From: Gammaproteobacteria bacterium
Lineage (GTDB): Bacteria; Pseudomonadota; Gammaproteobacteria; Burkholderiales; Burkholderiaceae_B
Direction of reading: 5' to 3'
Assembly: GCA_018815245.1 (NCBI GenBank)
Contig: JAHIXK010000008.1
Location: 124,001 to 188,000 of the forward strand
Length of the DNA stretch: 64,000 bases
Positions within the stretch are counted from its first letter, which is position 1, and every line of letters starts with the position of its first letter. Of the stretch, positions 27,484 to 37,750 are shown one piece after another. The notes beneath the pieces were generated by a model. It was not told the origin of the DNA, searched no databases, and saw only the letters and a list, made by a program, of their open reading frames with translations. Both the position numbers and the translations under genes were made by a program.

Positions 27484-29256
27484 CTACTGCCCGCTGCGAG
27501 CGTACAAAAAGAAAAACTCGTGGCGGTCGGAATTGCGATTGCCCGTCCAGATCAATTTCCAGTGTTCGGATGTTTTCGACTCGAAGTCAACCTTGATCTT
27601 CAGGTTTTGCCGTTTGTCATCCTGTAGCAGCAGGAATTCGCATTCTGCGACTTCCTTGAACTGAGCGCTTCGAACGAAACCAGCTTTGGCATGGTATTGA
27701 AGCGTGGCCCGCTGCGCATAGCCCAGATTGTAATCGGCCACGCATTGCGAACCCGCCGTTGCTTGATGGTTGTTTACGGCCTGCGTAATTGATTCACCCA
27801 ATGATTTAAAGCTCTTGGCGTAGTCGATTCTGGGGATCCAAAGGGTCATCATCAAAAGCCACAGCAAAATGACGCCACCTGTGGACAGCACCATGGGTCG
27901 CCACAGCGCACGGCTGCCTGACGCTGTTCGCCAAATGATCAGCCGCACCCATGCAAAGCTGGCCAGCAGGGCCAAGGCCAGTTCCAGGCCGATTACATCG
28001 GGTACGTAGCCCGGCGACAGTTTTTCAAAGTTGGCGGCAATTTTCGCCGGGAAACCAAAAGTTGCAGCGGTCCAGCCCAGCCACACCAACACCGCGGCGA
28101 AGGTGAACCACAACACAGCGAACCAGTCGATCAGGCTGATCAACCCGCGCTTCATTGTTGATAGTCCAATGGCAGCCAGTACCGACAACGGGGCCAACAA
28201 CGGAAAGTAGTTCGCTTCATCAGCTGGGTTGGTGATCAATAAAACCACAACACCAGCCACTGCACCCGCAAGCGGGATGCGAATGGACGGTTCACTCAAT
28301 GCTTTGCGGTAACGCCACACTGTCCAGCATGTCATGGGTAAAACAGGCCACAGGAACCATGACAATGTTTTCAGGGTGACGACCAGTGCAGGCAGGTCAA
28401 ATGATTTTGTCGGGTCCAGAATCAGGAAACGGCGCACATTCCATTCATTCCATGCATGCCACCACAGTTCGCCATTTTTCTGGCTCATCAGCCAGAAGAA
28501 CCAGATGGCAAAGGGAATGGCAAACACCGCAGTGGCACGGGTCATTCGGCGCAACAGGCCAAACCGCAGCGAGCTGTGGGTGGTCGAGCTAAGCAACAAC
28601 AAGAGTAAGAAGGGCAGCCAGTGCGCCCAGCCGCGGGCAAAAAACGCAATCGAGATGCCAACGCCCAACATCCACCCTGCACCAATGGGGCGATCGAGCG
28701 CACGCACGGCGCCCAGCAGCATGATGGAAATGCCGGCCAGTTCTGCAATTTCAGGCACTTGCATGTGGGAACGGACCAGCAGGCCCAGTGTGCCTAAAAA
28801 GCAAAGCACAGAAGCATCGGCCACTGCGCGCGCGTAATCCACACGCGTGGGCGCGGTGCCAAGGGGGTCTTCGGGTTGTAGCTCTACTCGTTTTGCCAGG
28901 CGGTACGTGGTGTTCCAGATTGCCCAACCGGCAAGAATCATCCAGAACACATTGCCCAGGCGCATGGCATCATCAAGCCAGTTGTGCGGCACGTTGATAG
29001 CCAATGCAAGTTTGCCCAGCAGGCCAGCCAGCCAGGACGACAACAACCCCCCCTCAACGTACAGACGGTCGCCAATCGAAGACATTGCCCATTCTGAAAG
29101 TGGCAGTTGCGACAGGGTAAAACTTTGCCCGAAACCAGCGGCGTCGTCAGGTTTCCAAGGGGTACGTGCAAACAGGCCCGGCAGAATGTAGAGCAAAATC
29201 AAGCCCCACAGAAGCCTGCGCGATAAGCGGGTGTTGTTGGCTGCGGTGATGACCAT
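27484..29256 (-). CDS. ArnT-like family 39 glycosyltransferase
   Basis: Polytopic membrane protein of 590 residues and about 12 helices. The N-terminal loop LFARTPWKPDDAAGFG holds the acidic pair expected in the first periplasmic loop of GT-C enzymes of the ArnT/PMT family, which move sugar from a polyprenyl-phosphate donor. A C-terminal soluble domain of about 110 residues follows. Homologues modify lipid A or other envelope polymers, but no arn or lipid A genes are near, so the acceptor is unknown. Start ATG at 29254-29256. A rho-independent terminator at 29281-29310 lies just upstream, belonging to rpmE2. Confidence 0.8.
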   Translation of the reverse strand: MVITAANNTRLSRRLLWGLILLYILPGLFARTPWKPDDAAGFGQSFTLSQLPLSEWAMSSIGDRLYVEGGLLSSWLAGLLGKLALAINVPHNWLDDAMRLGNVFWMILAGWAIWNTTYRLAKRVELQPEDPLGTAPTRVDYARAVADASVLCFLGTLGLLVRSHMQVPEIAELAGISIMLLGAVRALDRPIGAGWMLGVGISIAFFARGWAHWLPFLLLLLLSSTTHSSLRFGLLRRMTRATAVFAIPFAIWFFWLMSQKNGELWWHAWNEWNVRRFLILDPTKSFDLPALVVTLKTLSWFLWPVLPMTCWTVWRYRKALSEPSIRIPLAGAVAGVVVLLITNPADEANYFPLLAPLSVLAAIGLSTMKRGLISLIDWFAVLWFTFAAVLVWLGWTAATFGFPAKIAANFEKLSPGYVPDVIGLELALALLASFAWVRLIIWRTASGSRALWRPMVLSTGGVILLWLLMMTLWIPRIDYAKSFKSLGESITQAVNNHQATAGSQCVADYNLGYAQRATLQYHAKAGFVRSAQFKEVAECEFLLLQDDKRQNLKIKVDFESKTSEHWKLIWTGNRNSDRHEFFFLYARSGQ

Positions 29257-29271
29257 ATTCTTATTGTGTCC

Positions 29272-29310
29272 GGAAAAACAAAAGGCAGCCAGTTTTACTG
29301 AGCTGCCTTT
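29272..29310 (-). terminator. Rho-independent terminator of rpmE2
   Basis: An inverted repeat with arms AAAGGCAGC (29281-29289) and GCTGCCTTT (29302-29310) and a 12-nt loop is followed on the minus strand by a T-rich stretch (29272-29280). It starts about 23 bp after the rpmE2 stop and just precedes the ArnT-like gene on the same strand. Confidence 0.85.
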
Positions 29311-29332
29311 GCGTGATCACTGTTGCAAGAAA

Positions 29333-29584
29333 TTACTTCTTGAAGCGATCGAACCTGCGACGGAACTTCTCAACCCGACCTGCGGTATCCACGATTGTGT
29401 TCTGAGCACCAGTGTAGAAGGGGTGTGATTCAGAACTTACGTCCAGCTTGATCATTGGGTACTCTTTGCCTTCAAATTCGCCATTTTCGCGGGTTGAAGC
29501 GGTTGAGCGGCAAATGAATTTGAAGCCGTTGGACATGTCCACGAACAGGATTTCGCGGTAGTTGGGGTGAATGCCTTCTTTCAT
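29333..29584 (-). CDS. rpmE2: 50S ribosomal protein L31, type B (zinc-free)
   Basis: Ribosomal protein of 83 residues, typical for the B type ([20 protein letters not shown], then [21 protein letters not shown]). It has a single Cys and lacks the CxxC zinc pair of type A, so it is the form that works without zinc. The ATG at 29582-29584 has a GGAG Shine-Dalgarno at 29591-29594. It sits alone between its own promoter and terminator, with a hairpin in the leader (29616-29635). I saw no Zur-like operator (see findings). Confidence 0.95.
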   Translation of the reverse strand: MKEGIHPNYREILFVDMSNGFKFICRSTASTRENGEFEGKEYPMIKLDVSSESHPFYTGAQNTIVDTAGRVEKFRRRFDRFKK

Positions 29585-29615
29585 GAGAATCTCCGTTGCA
29601 GCCAACCCGGCGGTT

Positions 29616-29635
29616 GATTGGTCAAATGACCAATC
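29616..29635 (-). promoter_or_regulatory. Inverted repeat in the rpmE2 leader, possible operator or RNA hairpin
   Basis: Arms GATTGGTCA (29616-29624) and TGACCAATC (29627-29635) are perfect over 9 bp with a 2-nt centre, ending 22 nt above the rpmE2 Shine-Dalgarno and about 35 nt below the predicted transcription start. As DNA it could be a dimeric repressor site; as RNA it is a stable stem with a very tight loop. Confidence 0.6.
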
Positions 29636-29676
29636 GACAAAGCCAAGTCACTTGCTGGTTAATTAGGTAACCGCAG

Positions 29677-29705
29677 ATTATAGTTTTGCCAGCCAGCAGG
29701 GTCAA
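29677..29705 (-). promoter_or_regulatory. Strong sigma-70 promoter of rpmE2
   Basis: Minus strand TTGACC (29700-29705), 17-bp spacer and consensus TATAAT (29677-29682). Transcription would begin near 29670, giving a leader of about 86 nt that carries the inverted repeat at 29616-29635. Confidence 0.75.
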
Positions 29706-29779
29706 GTAAAAATTTTTTCCGGGCCGGTCTTGGACAAGTTCTCACCTGATGGGGTGTTTCGCTTGCCTAGGGGGCGTTT

Positions 29780-31507
29780 GTGACATGTAAGAAAGACAAC
29801 ATGGGCAGTGTCAGCATCTTAAAAAAAGTTTACATAACCATGAAAAATCAATTCACCTTAGTTCAAAAAGCCTTGGGTATTTGCGCAGTCGTGTCGATCA
29901 TCGTTGTGACATGTCTTGTTTGGGTCACTTCTCAGATGAATGGCTTACTCGAGCTTGAAACGACGGGCACAGCTAAAATTATCCAGGAAAACGAAGTTAG
30001 TCGCCTGATTGCCCAAGCCAATCACCACACCACCAAAATGGCATCGTCTTTTAAAAATGTCCTTCTGCGGGGTGAGGGCGAGGGTGCGGCAAGCAAATAC
30101 AAAAAAGAATTCAACAAGTTCATCCAGCAGTTCGATCAAACCACAGCTGAGTTGTTGGCGGTGCCCGCAATTGCCGCTGATCCTGAACGGATCAAGCGCA
30201 TCGAGGCGTGGAAAAGCGATTTTTCTGCCGCTTCAACGGCGTATGGAAAAGCCTTGGATGCCTATGACCCCAGTATTCCATTTCAGTATCGTGAGTTAGA
30301 CAAATCAGTCAACGGCATCGACCGCCCAGTGGTGAAAACGGGTTTGGCCATTGAGGAACAGGGTTTGGTGACGCAGGGTGAGGCAATTGAGCGATTAATC
30401 GCAGACACCCAAACCGGAACTCAACAGGTTTTGGTAACGCTTTACGCCGGCATGGCCACAACCTTGTTGCTGCTTTGTTTGTGCTTGATGGGGTATGCCC
30501 GCTCGGTGAAACAAAGCCTTGGTGCCGAGCCCTCTGCCTTGGTCGAGCGGGCCAGCAAAATTGCTTCGGGCAATTTGCTGGGTAGTGATGCCGGGTCAAA
30601 AACAATAGGTTCAAACAGTGTACTTGCCGCATTTGAGCAAATGCGAGTGGGTTTGCTGGCGTTGGTTACCGATATTCGCTTGCGAACAACCGCCGCAGAG
30701 GGAACCTTGGACAGTATTCGAAAGCAGCTGGGGGTGGTGGATGAGTCTGCAATTGCGCAGTCTGGCTCCAGTGCGCAAATGGCTGCCGGTATTGAGGAAA
30801 TGTCTGCAAACATTGTGCAGTTGTTTGACGTTGCAGAGCAAACCAAACTGGCGGCGGAAGGTTCGAGTGCCGAGTCGGAATCGGGCCTGAAATTGGTTGA
30901 GCGTACATCGGAGGACGTGGAGAAAACAGCGCATGGTGCCGAACAGTTGAGCCGGACTGTTCACGAATTGGGTGCTCAATCGGATCAGATCAGCCAGATC
31001 ATTTCCGTGATTGAGGAAATTGCGGGGCAAACGAACTTGTTGGCCTTGAATGCTGCAATTGAAGCTGCGCGGGCGGGTGAGCAAGGGCGTGGGTTCGCCG
31101 TGGTCGCCGACGAGGTTCGACGATTGGCCGAACGCACAACTCAATCTACATCGGAAATTGAACAAATGGTTGGAGCCATTCAGAAGGGTACCCAAAATGT
31201 GGTGTCCGAGATGACCGGCTGGGCATCCACTGTTAGCTCCAGCTTGGGACGCATGGGCCAAACCCGTGATTTGATGGGCGCCATCAAACAGCGTGCAGGT
31301 GACGTGAAAGCGATGGCGTCTGAAGTAACCAATTCCTTGTCGGAGCAGCGTTCAGCTGCAAATCATCTTTCAGGGCAGATCGAGAAGTACGCTGCCATGT
31401 CAGAGGAAAATGCCAACTGCGTTGGGGAAATTCGCAAATCACTGCTTGATCTGACAGGGGCCTTCTCGCAACTGAATGCGCAATGCGAGAAATTCAAGGT
31501 AGCTTAA
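29780..31507 (+). CDS. Methyl-accepting chemotaxis protein
   Basis: Inner-membrane chemoreceptor of up to 575 residues. The order is a first helix (about 32-52 of the longest form), a periplasmic four-helix-type sensor (about 55-215), and a second helix (about 217-237). A short HAMP-like stretch ([21 protein letters not shown]) follows, then a long coiled-coil signalling domain with the conserved tip [40 protein letters not shown]. The ligand is unknown. Start choice is open: GTG at 29780 (GGGGG upstream), ATG at 29801 or ATG at 29840; the last gives the most typical MCP N-terminus. No che genes are close, so it joins a remote pathway. Confidence 0.9.
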   Translation: MTCKKDNMGSVSILKKVYITMKNQFTLVQKALGICAVVSIIVVTCLVWVTSQMNGLLELETTGTAKIIQENEVSRLIAQANHHTTKMASSFKNVLLRGEGEGAASKYKKEFNKFIQQFDQTTAELLAVPAIAADPERIKRIEAWKSDFSAASTAYGKALDAYDPSIPFQYRELDKSVNGIDRPVVKTGLAIEEQGLVTQGEAIERLIADTQTGTQQVLVTLYAGMATTLLLLCLCLMGYARSVKQSLGAEPSALVERASKIASGNLLGSDAGSKTIGSNSVLAAFEQMRVGLLALVTDIRLRTTAAEGTLDSIRKQLGVVDESAIAQSGSSAQMAAGIEEMSANIVQLFDVAEQTKLAAEGSSAESESGLKLVERTSEDVEKTAHGAEQLSRTVHELGAQSDQISQIISVIEEIAGQTNLLALNAAIEAARAGEQGRGFAVVADEVRRLAERTTQSTSEIEQMVGAIQKGTQNVVSEMTGWASTVSSSLGRMGQTRDLMGAIKQRAGDVKAMASEVTNSLSEQRSAANHLSGQIEKYAAMSEENANCVGEIRKSLLDLTGAFSQLNAQCEKFKVA

Positions 31508-31510
31508 TAA

Positions 31511-31548
31511 AAAACCGCTGGCGTGGTTTGCACCAGGCCAGCGGTTTT
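31511..31548. terminator. Bidirectional terminator between chemoreceptor and groEL
   Basis: Arms AAAACCGCTGGC (31511-31522) and GCCAGCGGTTTT (31537-31548) form a 12-bp perfect stem with a T-run at each end, serving both the plus-strand chemoreceptor and the minus-strand groEL. Confidence 0.88.
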
Positions 31549-31578
31549 ATTGCAAGCAGTAAAGCTTGGCTGGGGCAA

Positions 31579-33545
<1,967 letters not shown>

Positions 33546-33606
33546 GGATACCACTCCTAAAATTGTCTTTAAAAAGAATTACCTGGTGGAACTGACGGGC
33601 GCGTTG

Positions 33607-33633
33607 TTAGCACTCTCCGTCATCGAGTGCTAA
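33607..33633 (-). promoter_or_regulatory. CIRCE element, HrcA operator
   Basis: TTAGCACTC-N9-GAGTGCTAA, a perfect match to the CIRCE consensus (arms 33607-33615 and 33625-33633), about 61 bp before the groES start. It abuts the -10 hexamer and covers the predicted transcription start, so bound HrcA would block the promoter directly. Confidence 0.95.
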
Positions 33634-33661
33634 TAATAAGGATGAGGTGGAGGTATTTCAA
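33633..33661 (-). promoter_or_regulatory. groESL promoter, sigma-70 type
   Basis: Minus strand TTGAAA (33656-33661), 17-bp spacer and TATTAT (33633-33638). The upstream hexamer with its preceding C (CTTGAAA) also fits a sigma-32 -35, but no good CCCCATNT -10 follows, so sigma-70 plus HrcA control is the better reading. Confidence 0.65.
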
Positions 33662-33749
33662 GGGGTGGCCGAAAAAAAACTTGCTTGCAAGCAGGGAGTC
33701 AGTCAGTTTTGTTTAAACTAGAGGTCAATTCAACCATGCACCTTCCCGA

Positions 33750-34607
33750 ATGAACAAAGCCAAGTCCATATTTATCGTCCTTTTCCTGATTCTGATCAAT
33801 TTAAGCCTGTTGCATGTTGCCACCCTAAGCTGGCACAGCCCTTTGGGTGCGGGCTGGGTGGGTGTGTTTGTGTTGGCCCTGCCGAACTTTTATTTGTTTG
33901 TGTGGATGTTCATGGGGCGCCGGGCGCGAACATCGAGAAACCTGCATTTGTTAATGGCCACCAACCTGATGGGCATTGCCCTCGTGTTGACCGACCCCGG
34001 AATGGAGGCTGACCCCTGGCCGCTTGTCATTGGCAACCTGATTTTCTTTGGCAGCATTGCTTATGTTTTTTGGTATTCCCACCTTGGTGAACGCAACAAC
34101 GCCTTGTTGAATGAGGGTGAAAAGTTGGCCGCATTCGATCTCAAGACGCTGGATGGCGACGTTTTTTCAAGCGAGCAGTTCAAGGGTTCGGCCTGGCTGT
34201 TGATATTTTACCGTGGCAACTGGTGCCCGCTGTGCATGACCCAGATTCGCGAAGTGGCGGGGCGTTACATTGATCTGGACCGTCTCGGCGTGAAAGTGGC
34301 CTTGATCAGCCCACAGCCGGAAGTTAAAACACAGGAATTGGCCAAGCGGTTCAACGTGCCCATGACGTTTTTCGTGGATGCCGAATTCAAAGCCAGCAAA
34401 AAGCTGAACATTGTGGGTGAAAGCGGTGTGCCGTTCGGCTTGAAGTGGTTCGGGCATGGTGAAGATACTGTGCTGCCCACCGTGTTGCTTATCAACCAGC
34501 ATGGTCGAATCGTGTATTCGGATCAAACCTCGAACTACCGGGTTCGCCCCGAGCCGGACCAGTTTCTGGAGGTGGCCCGCCAAAAATTGCGCGGCGCCGA
34601 AGGCTGA
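33750..34607 (+). CDS. Membrane-anchored peroxiredoxin-like (AhpC/TSA-type) protein
   Basis: Protein of 285 residues. The first ~110 contain four hydrophobic segments (about 6-25, 34-55, 64-82, 90-108), then a thioredoxin-fold domain from about 118: LAAFDLKTLDGDVFSSEQFKG, the active site FYRGNWCPLCMTQI and a C-terminal TVLLINQHGRIVYSDQ. The motif YRGxWCPxC belongs to the peroxiredoxin-like family with a CxxC pair in place of the single peroxidatic Cys of classic AhpC. It may reduce peroxides or act as a thiol oxidoreductase at the membrane; side of the membrane is unknown. It diverges from groES. Confidence 0.75.
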   Translation: MNKAKSIFIVLFLILINLSLLHVATLSWHSPLGAGWVGVFVLALPNFYLFVWMFMGRRARTSRNLHLLMATNLMGIALVLTDPGMEADPWPLVIGNLIFFGSIAYVFWYSHLGERNNALLNEGEKLAAFDLKTLDGDVFSSEQFKGSAWLLIFYRGNWCPLCMTQIREVAGRYIDLDRLGVKVALISPQPEVKTQELAKRFNVPMTFFVDAEFKASKKLNIVGESGVPFGLKWFGHGEDTVLPTVLLINQHGRIVYSDQTSNYRVRPEPDQFLEVARQKLRGAEG

Positions 34608-34627
34608 TTCAATGTTGCTGAATCAGC
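34603..34627. terminator. Hairpin spanning both convergent stop codons
   Basis: Arms GCTGATTCA (34603-34611) and TGAATCAGC (34619-34627), 9 bp perfect, loop ATGTTGC. The stop codons of the peroxiredoxin-like gene (34605-34607) and of the TRAP gene (34623-34625) lie in opposite arms. No T-tract follows, so it may act through Rho or as a 3'-end stabiliser. Confidence 0.45.
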
Positions 34628-35645
34628 GCGGAGTGGCGTCGATGGCAGCTTGAGCTGACGCGGCTTCTCGAATGCTGGTGATCAGGTCTTTGCTGATGCG
34701 GCTTTCCATCTTGCGATGCACCGGTTCTAGAGCTTTGCGCCAAGCTGCCAACTCGGCACTGTTCAAGGTCACAACCGTTGTTGTCTCTGATTTCTTGACC
34801 TTGGCCAATGCTTGTGAATTCAGCTTTTCTGCTTCATCGTCATTTTTGCGGGTGGCATCCAGAATACAACGCTCCAGCGTAGTTCGAATGTCAGCTGGCA
34901 AGCTGTTCCAGAACTTGCGATTCACAATCACTGCGTAGCCCAGGTAGCCGTGGTTGGTGACAGCCACGTATTTCTGGACTTCATGCATTTTTTTGGAATA
35001 CAGGTTGGATGGCGGATTCTCGGTGCCGTCCACCAAGCCGGTTTCAAGTGCGGTGTGAACATCAGAAAATGCCAGTGGTATCGGTGTGGCACCCAATGCC
35101 TCCATTTGTGACTCCAGCACCCGTGACGGCTGGATGCGCATGCGTTTTCCCTTCAAGTCCTCGGGCAGTCGAATTGGCGTGTTTGCGCTCATCACCTTGA
35201 ATCCGTTGTCCCAGTAGGCCAATCCAAGAATGCCCCTGTCTTCAAGTTGGGCGAGCAGTTGACGGCCAATTTCACCTTGGGTGACCGTTTTAAGCACCTG
35301 TTTATTCGGGAAAATGTAGGGCAGATCAAATACCTCGAAATCGCGCATGCCCAATTGGCCGAATTTTGCCAGTGAGGGGGCCAACATTTGAACCGCACCC
35401 AGTTGCAGTGCTTCCAGTTCTTCGCGGTCTTTGTAAAGGGATGAGTTCGGGTACACCTGAACTTTCACTCGTCCGCGCGTCCGTTCCTCGGCCAGGCGTT
35501 TGAACTCCAGTGCTGCAAGCCCTTTGGGGGTATTCTCATCGACCACATGGCTGAATTTGATGACAATTGGCGGGGCAGCATAAGTTAGTGATTCGCCTAG
35601 AAGTGCGAAACCAAACAAAACAGCGAGTGTGGACAAAGATTTCAT
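34623..35645 (-). CDS. TRAP transporter solute-binding protein (DctP family), orphan
   Basis: Periplasmic protein of 340 residues with signal peptide (LAVLFGFALLGESLTYAA, cleavage near residue 24). DctP features are the start IVIKFSHVVDENTPKGLAA and the ligand-carboxylate Arg in GKRMRIQPSRVLESQMEALGA. GYLGYAVIVNRKFWNSLP and the C-terminal lobe complete it. The family binds organic acids such as C4-dicarboxylates and feeds the DctQ/DctM permease, but neither permease gene is in the window. Instead it is divergent (113-bp spacer) from a sensor kinase/regulator pair, suggesting a sensing or co-regulated role. The ligand is unknown. Confidence 0.9.
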   Translation of the reverse strand: MKSLSTLAVLFGFALLGESLTYAAPPIVIKFSHVVDENTPKGLAALEFKRLAEERTRGRVKVQVYPNSSLYKDREELEALQLGAVQMLAPSLAKFGQLGMRDFEVFDLPYIFPNKQVLKTVTQGEIGRQLLAQLEDRGILGLAYWDNGFKVMSANTPIRLPEDLKGKRMRIQPSRVLESQMEALGATPIPLAFSDVHTALETGLVDGTENPPSNLYSKKMHEVQKYVAVTNHGYLGYAVIVNRKFWNSLPADIRTTLERCILDATRKNDDEAEKLNSQALAKVKKSETTTVVTLNSAELAAWRKALEPVHRKMESRISKDLITSIREAASAQAAIDATPR

Positions 35646-35758
35646 AGTGTGGGTGATTTGTGTACTTGTATTGAAAATTCCAGAGTAAGGCCCTTGTCAC
35701 CATTGTGGGTTTCCACATTCTCTGAAATCTTTCGGTTTTTTCGTGGCACTATCCAGCC

Positions 35759-37750
35759 ATGCAGGAATTCGCCCCCTATCAGCCCAATTTAAAGCAAATC
35801 AAGCGCCAGCAGGCTGTGCGCTTCGGTGTGCCTGTGCTTGTGTTCTCACTTTTAATAGCCCTGCTGGTCGCCGCAGTGTACTACGCCCAGCAGGATGAGC
35901 GAGATCAAAATCAGGCAAAATTAATTGCCGATGCCCTTTGGGCTCGTCAGAACATACAGTTCCAGGTGGGCAGCCTGATCAATTCGCTTCAAGCCCTGAC
36001 CAATGATTCCCTGATTTATCCCTCTCCCCGCATGGCGGCAAGCCTGAATCAACTGGGCCAAAGCTCGGGTGAACTGGTTGCTGTTTTTAAAGGGCAGGAG
36101 TTGACCCCTTTGGTCAACATTGAAAACAACTTTGACGAATATGATCTTGAAGCCGTTCGCCAGTTGGTCTCCAATGCAGTGCGTCAACGATTCGATTCAC
36201 GGTTGAATGGTTTGGTGGGACCTTTCTTGTTTCAGGGGCGTCACTACGTGGCCAATGTCAGCGTGGCCCAGCGCGGAGAGGCAATGACCGCGGGCCTGAT
36301 TGATCTTGATTCAATGCTCGAAAAGGGCTTGCCTTGGTGGTTCGCGCAAGACAATCAGGTTGAGTTGCTTGATGCCAGTGGCGCAACCCTGTCCAGGTTG
36401 GTCAAGGCCAGCCCGGGTGCTGGTGTATACACGCACACCACCTCGCTGGAACTAGGTGGTTTGCAATTCCAGCTCAGCGTCAACAGCAGTCAGGAAGGAC
36501 CCCGTTTGTTCAATTACGGCATCACAGGTGCCCTGGCGTTTTTGCTGCTGCTTTTGTTGCTCAGCTTCATGATGTTGTGGCATGACTCGCGGCGCAGGCT
36601 TGAAATCGAGGCGCGTCTGGAAGAAGAAAAGCTGTTTCGCCAGTCCATGCAGGATTCCATGGCCGTGGGTCTTCGCGTGTGGGACTTGCAAGGTTTTATT
36701 CGCTATGTGAACCCGGCGTTTTGCAATATGGTGGGGTACACACCCGAAGAGTTGCTCGGCATTCCACAACCGCTGCCTTATTGGCCCAGCAAAAGTGCAG
36801 AAGAATACAAACGCTTGGTGGCCGATGTCATTTCGGGCAATGCGCCACGCGAAGGTTTTGAAACCGTTTACCAACACAAAAATGGCAAGTTGATCGATGT
36901 GCTGATTGTGGAAGCGCCATTGAAAGACGGGCGCGGAATGCACACCGGCTGGATGAGTTCGGTGATCGACATCACCGATCGCAAGCGTTCCGAATCGTTG
37001 ATAGCCGAGCAACGTGAAAAGCTGCAGTCGGCTTCCCGTTTTGCATTGGTTGGTGAGGTGGCATCCAATATTGCACATGAACTGAACCAGCCGCTTGCCA
37101 CCATGGTGTCGTACGCGCAGGCCGGCATGAATCTGAGCCAGCGTGGCGGCAACGCAGACACCTACGCCCAGTTGTTCGAGAAGTTGCGGGATCAGGCGCA
37201 ACGGGCGGGTCGGGTCGTTGGGTCAGTTCAGAACCTGGTTCGCAAGCGCCGCCCCACCCGGGAAAATGTGCGCGTGGCTGATTTAATTGATTCGATCCGG
37301 TTCATGGTCAATTCAACAGCCATGCTGCACCAGGTCCGTTTGCACTTTAATATCGGCACCCCTGATTTCGTTCTCTACATTGACCGAATCATGGTGGAAC
37401 AGGCATTGGTAAATTTGGTGAAAAATGCATCTGAAGCGTTTACCGCCTCGCAACGCATTCGCAATGTCTGGATTCGCACGCGTTTGCTGGACAATTCGTT
37501 CGAATTCTCTGTTCGGGATGATGGGCCTGGCTTAAGCTTGAACAATACCGAGAAAATGTTTGAGGCGCTGGTGTCCACAAAACCCGATGGCCTGGGTCTG
37601 GGGTTAAGTTTGTGTCGTTCAGTGGCTGAGTCCCATGGCGGGCGCTTGAAAGCCGATGCGGTGCCGACCGGGGGCACCTGTTTTACAATGGACTTGCCGA
37701 TGGCGGTCAAAGAATCCGTGGAAGGGGAACAGTCAGTTGGAAGCAACTAA
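35759..37750 (+). CDS. Membrane sensor histidine kinase with PAS domain (FixL/DctB-like)
   Basis: Protein of 663 residues: helix 1 (about 20-42), extracytoplasmic sensor (about 45-255), helix 2 (about 258-278), coiled linker, PAS with PAC (about 290-415, YVNPAFCNMVGYTPEELLG), and a HisKA domain with phospho-accepting His in SNIAHELNQPLATM. The HATPase comes last (about 530-650): N box LVNLVKNASEAF, G1 DDGPGLSL, G2 GLGLGLSLCRS. The two-helix periplasmic sensor suits a kinase reading small ligands, possibly via the divergent TRAP protein. Its stop overlaps the regulator start by 14 bp. Confidence 0.9.
   Translation: MQEFAPYQPNLKQIKRQQAVRFGVPVLVFSLLIALLVAAVYYAQQDERDQNQAKLIADALWARQNIQFQVGSLINSLQALTNDSLIYPSPRMAASLNQLGQSSGELVAVFKGQELTPLVNIENNFDEYDLEAVRQLVSNAVRQRFDSRLNGLVGPFLFQGRHYVANVSVAQRGEAMTAGLIDLDSMLEKGLPWWFAQDNQVELLDASGATLSRLVKASPGAGVYTHTTSLELGGLQFQLSVNSSQEGPRLFNYGITGALAFLLLLLLLSFMMLWHDSRRRLEIEARLEEEKLFRQSMQDSMAVGLRVWDLQGFIRYVNPAFCNMVGYTPEELLGIPQPLPYWPSKSAEEYKRLVADVISGNAPREGFETVYQHKNGKLIDVLIVEAPLKDGRGMHTGWMSSVIDITDRKRSESLIAEQREKLQSASRFALVGEVASNIAHELNQPLATMVSYAQAGMNLSQRGGNADTYAQLFEKLRDQAQRAGRVVGSVQNLVRKRRPTRENVRVADLIDSIRFMVNSTAMLHQVRLHFNIGTPDFVLYIDRIMVEQALVNLVKNASEAFTASQRIRNVWIRTRLLDNSFEFSVRDDGPGLSLNNTEKMFEALVSTKPDGLGLGLSLCRSVAESHGGRLKADAVPTGGTCFTMDLPMAVKESVEGEQSVGSN

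Noticed and set aside
29616..29635. Zur operator upstream of rpmE2
   Set aside because: The arms do not resemble the AT-rich Zur consensus I know, and the site lies downstream of the predicted start.
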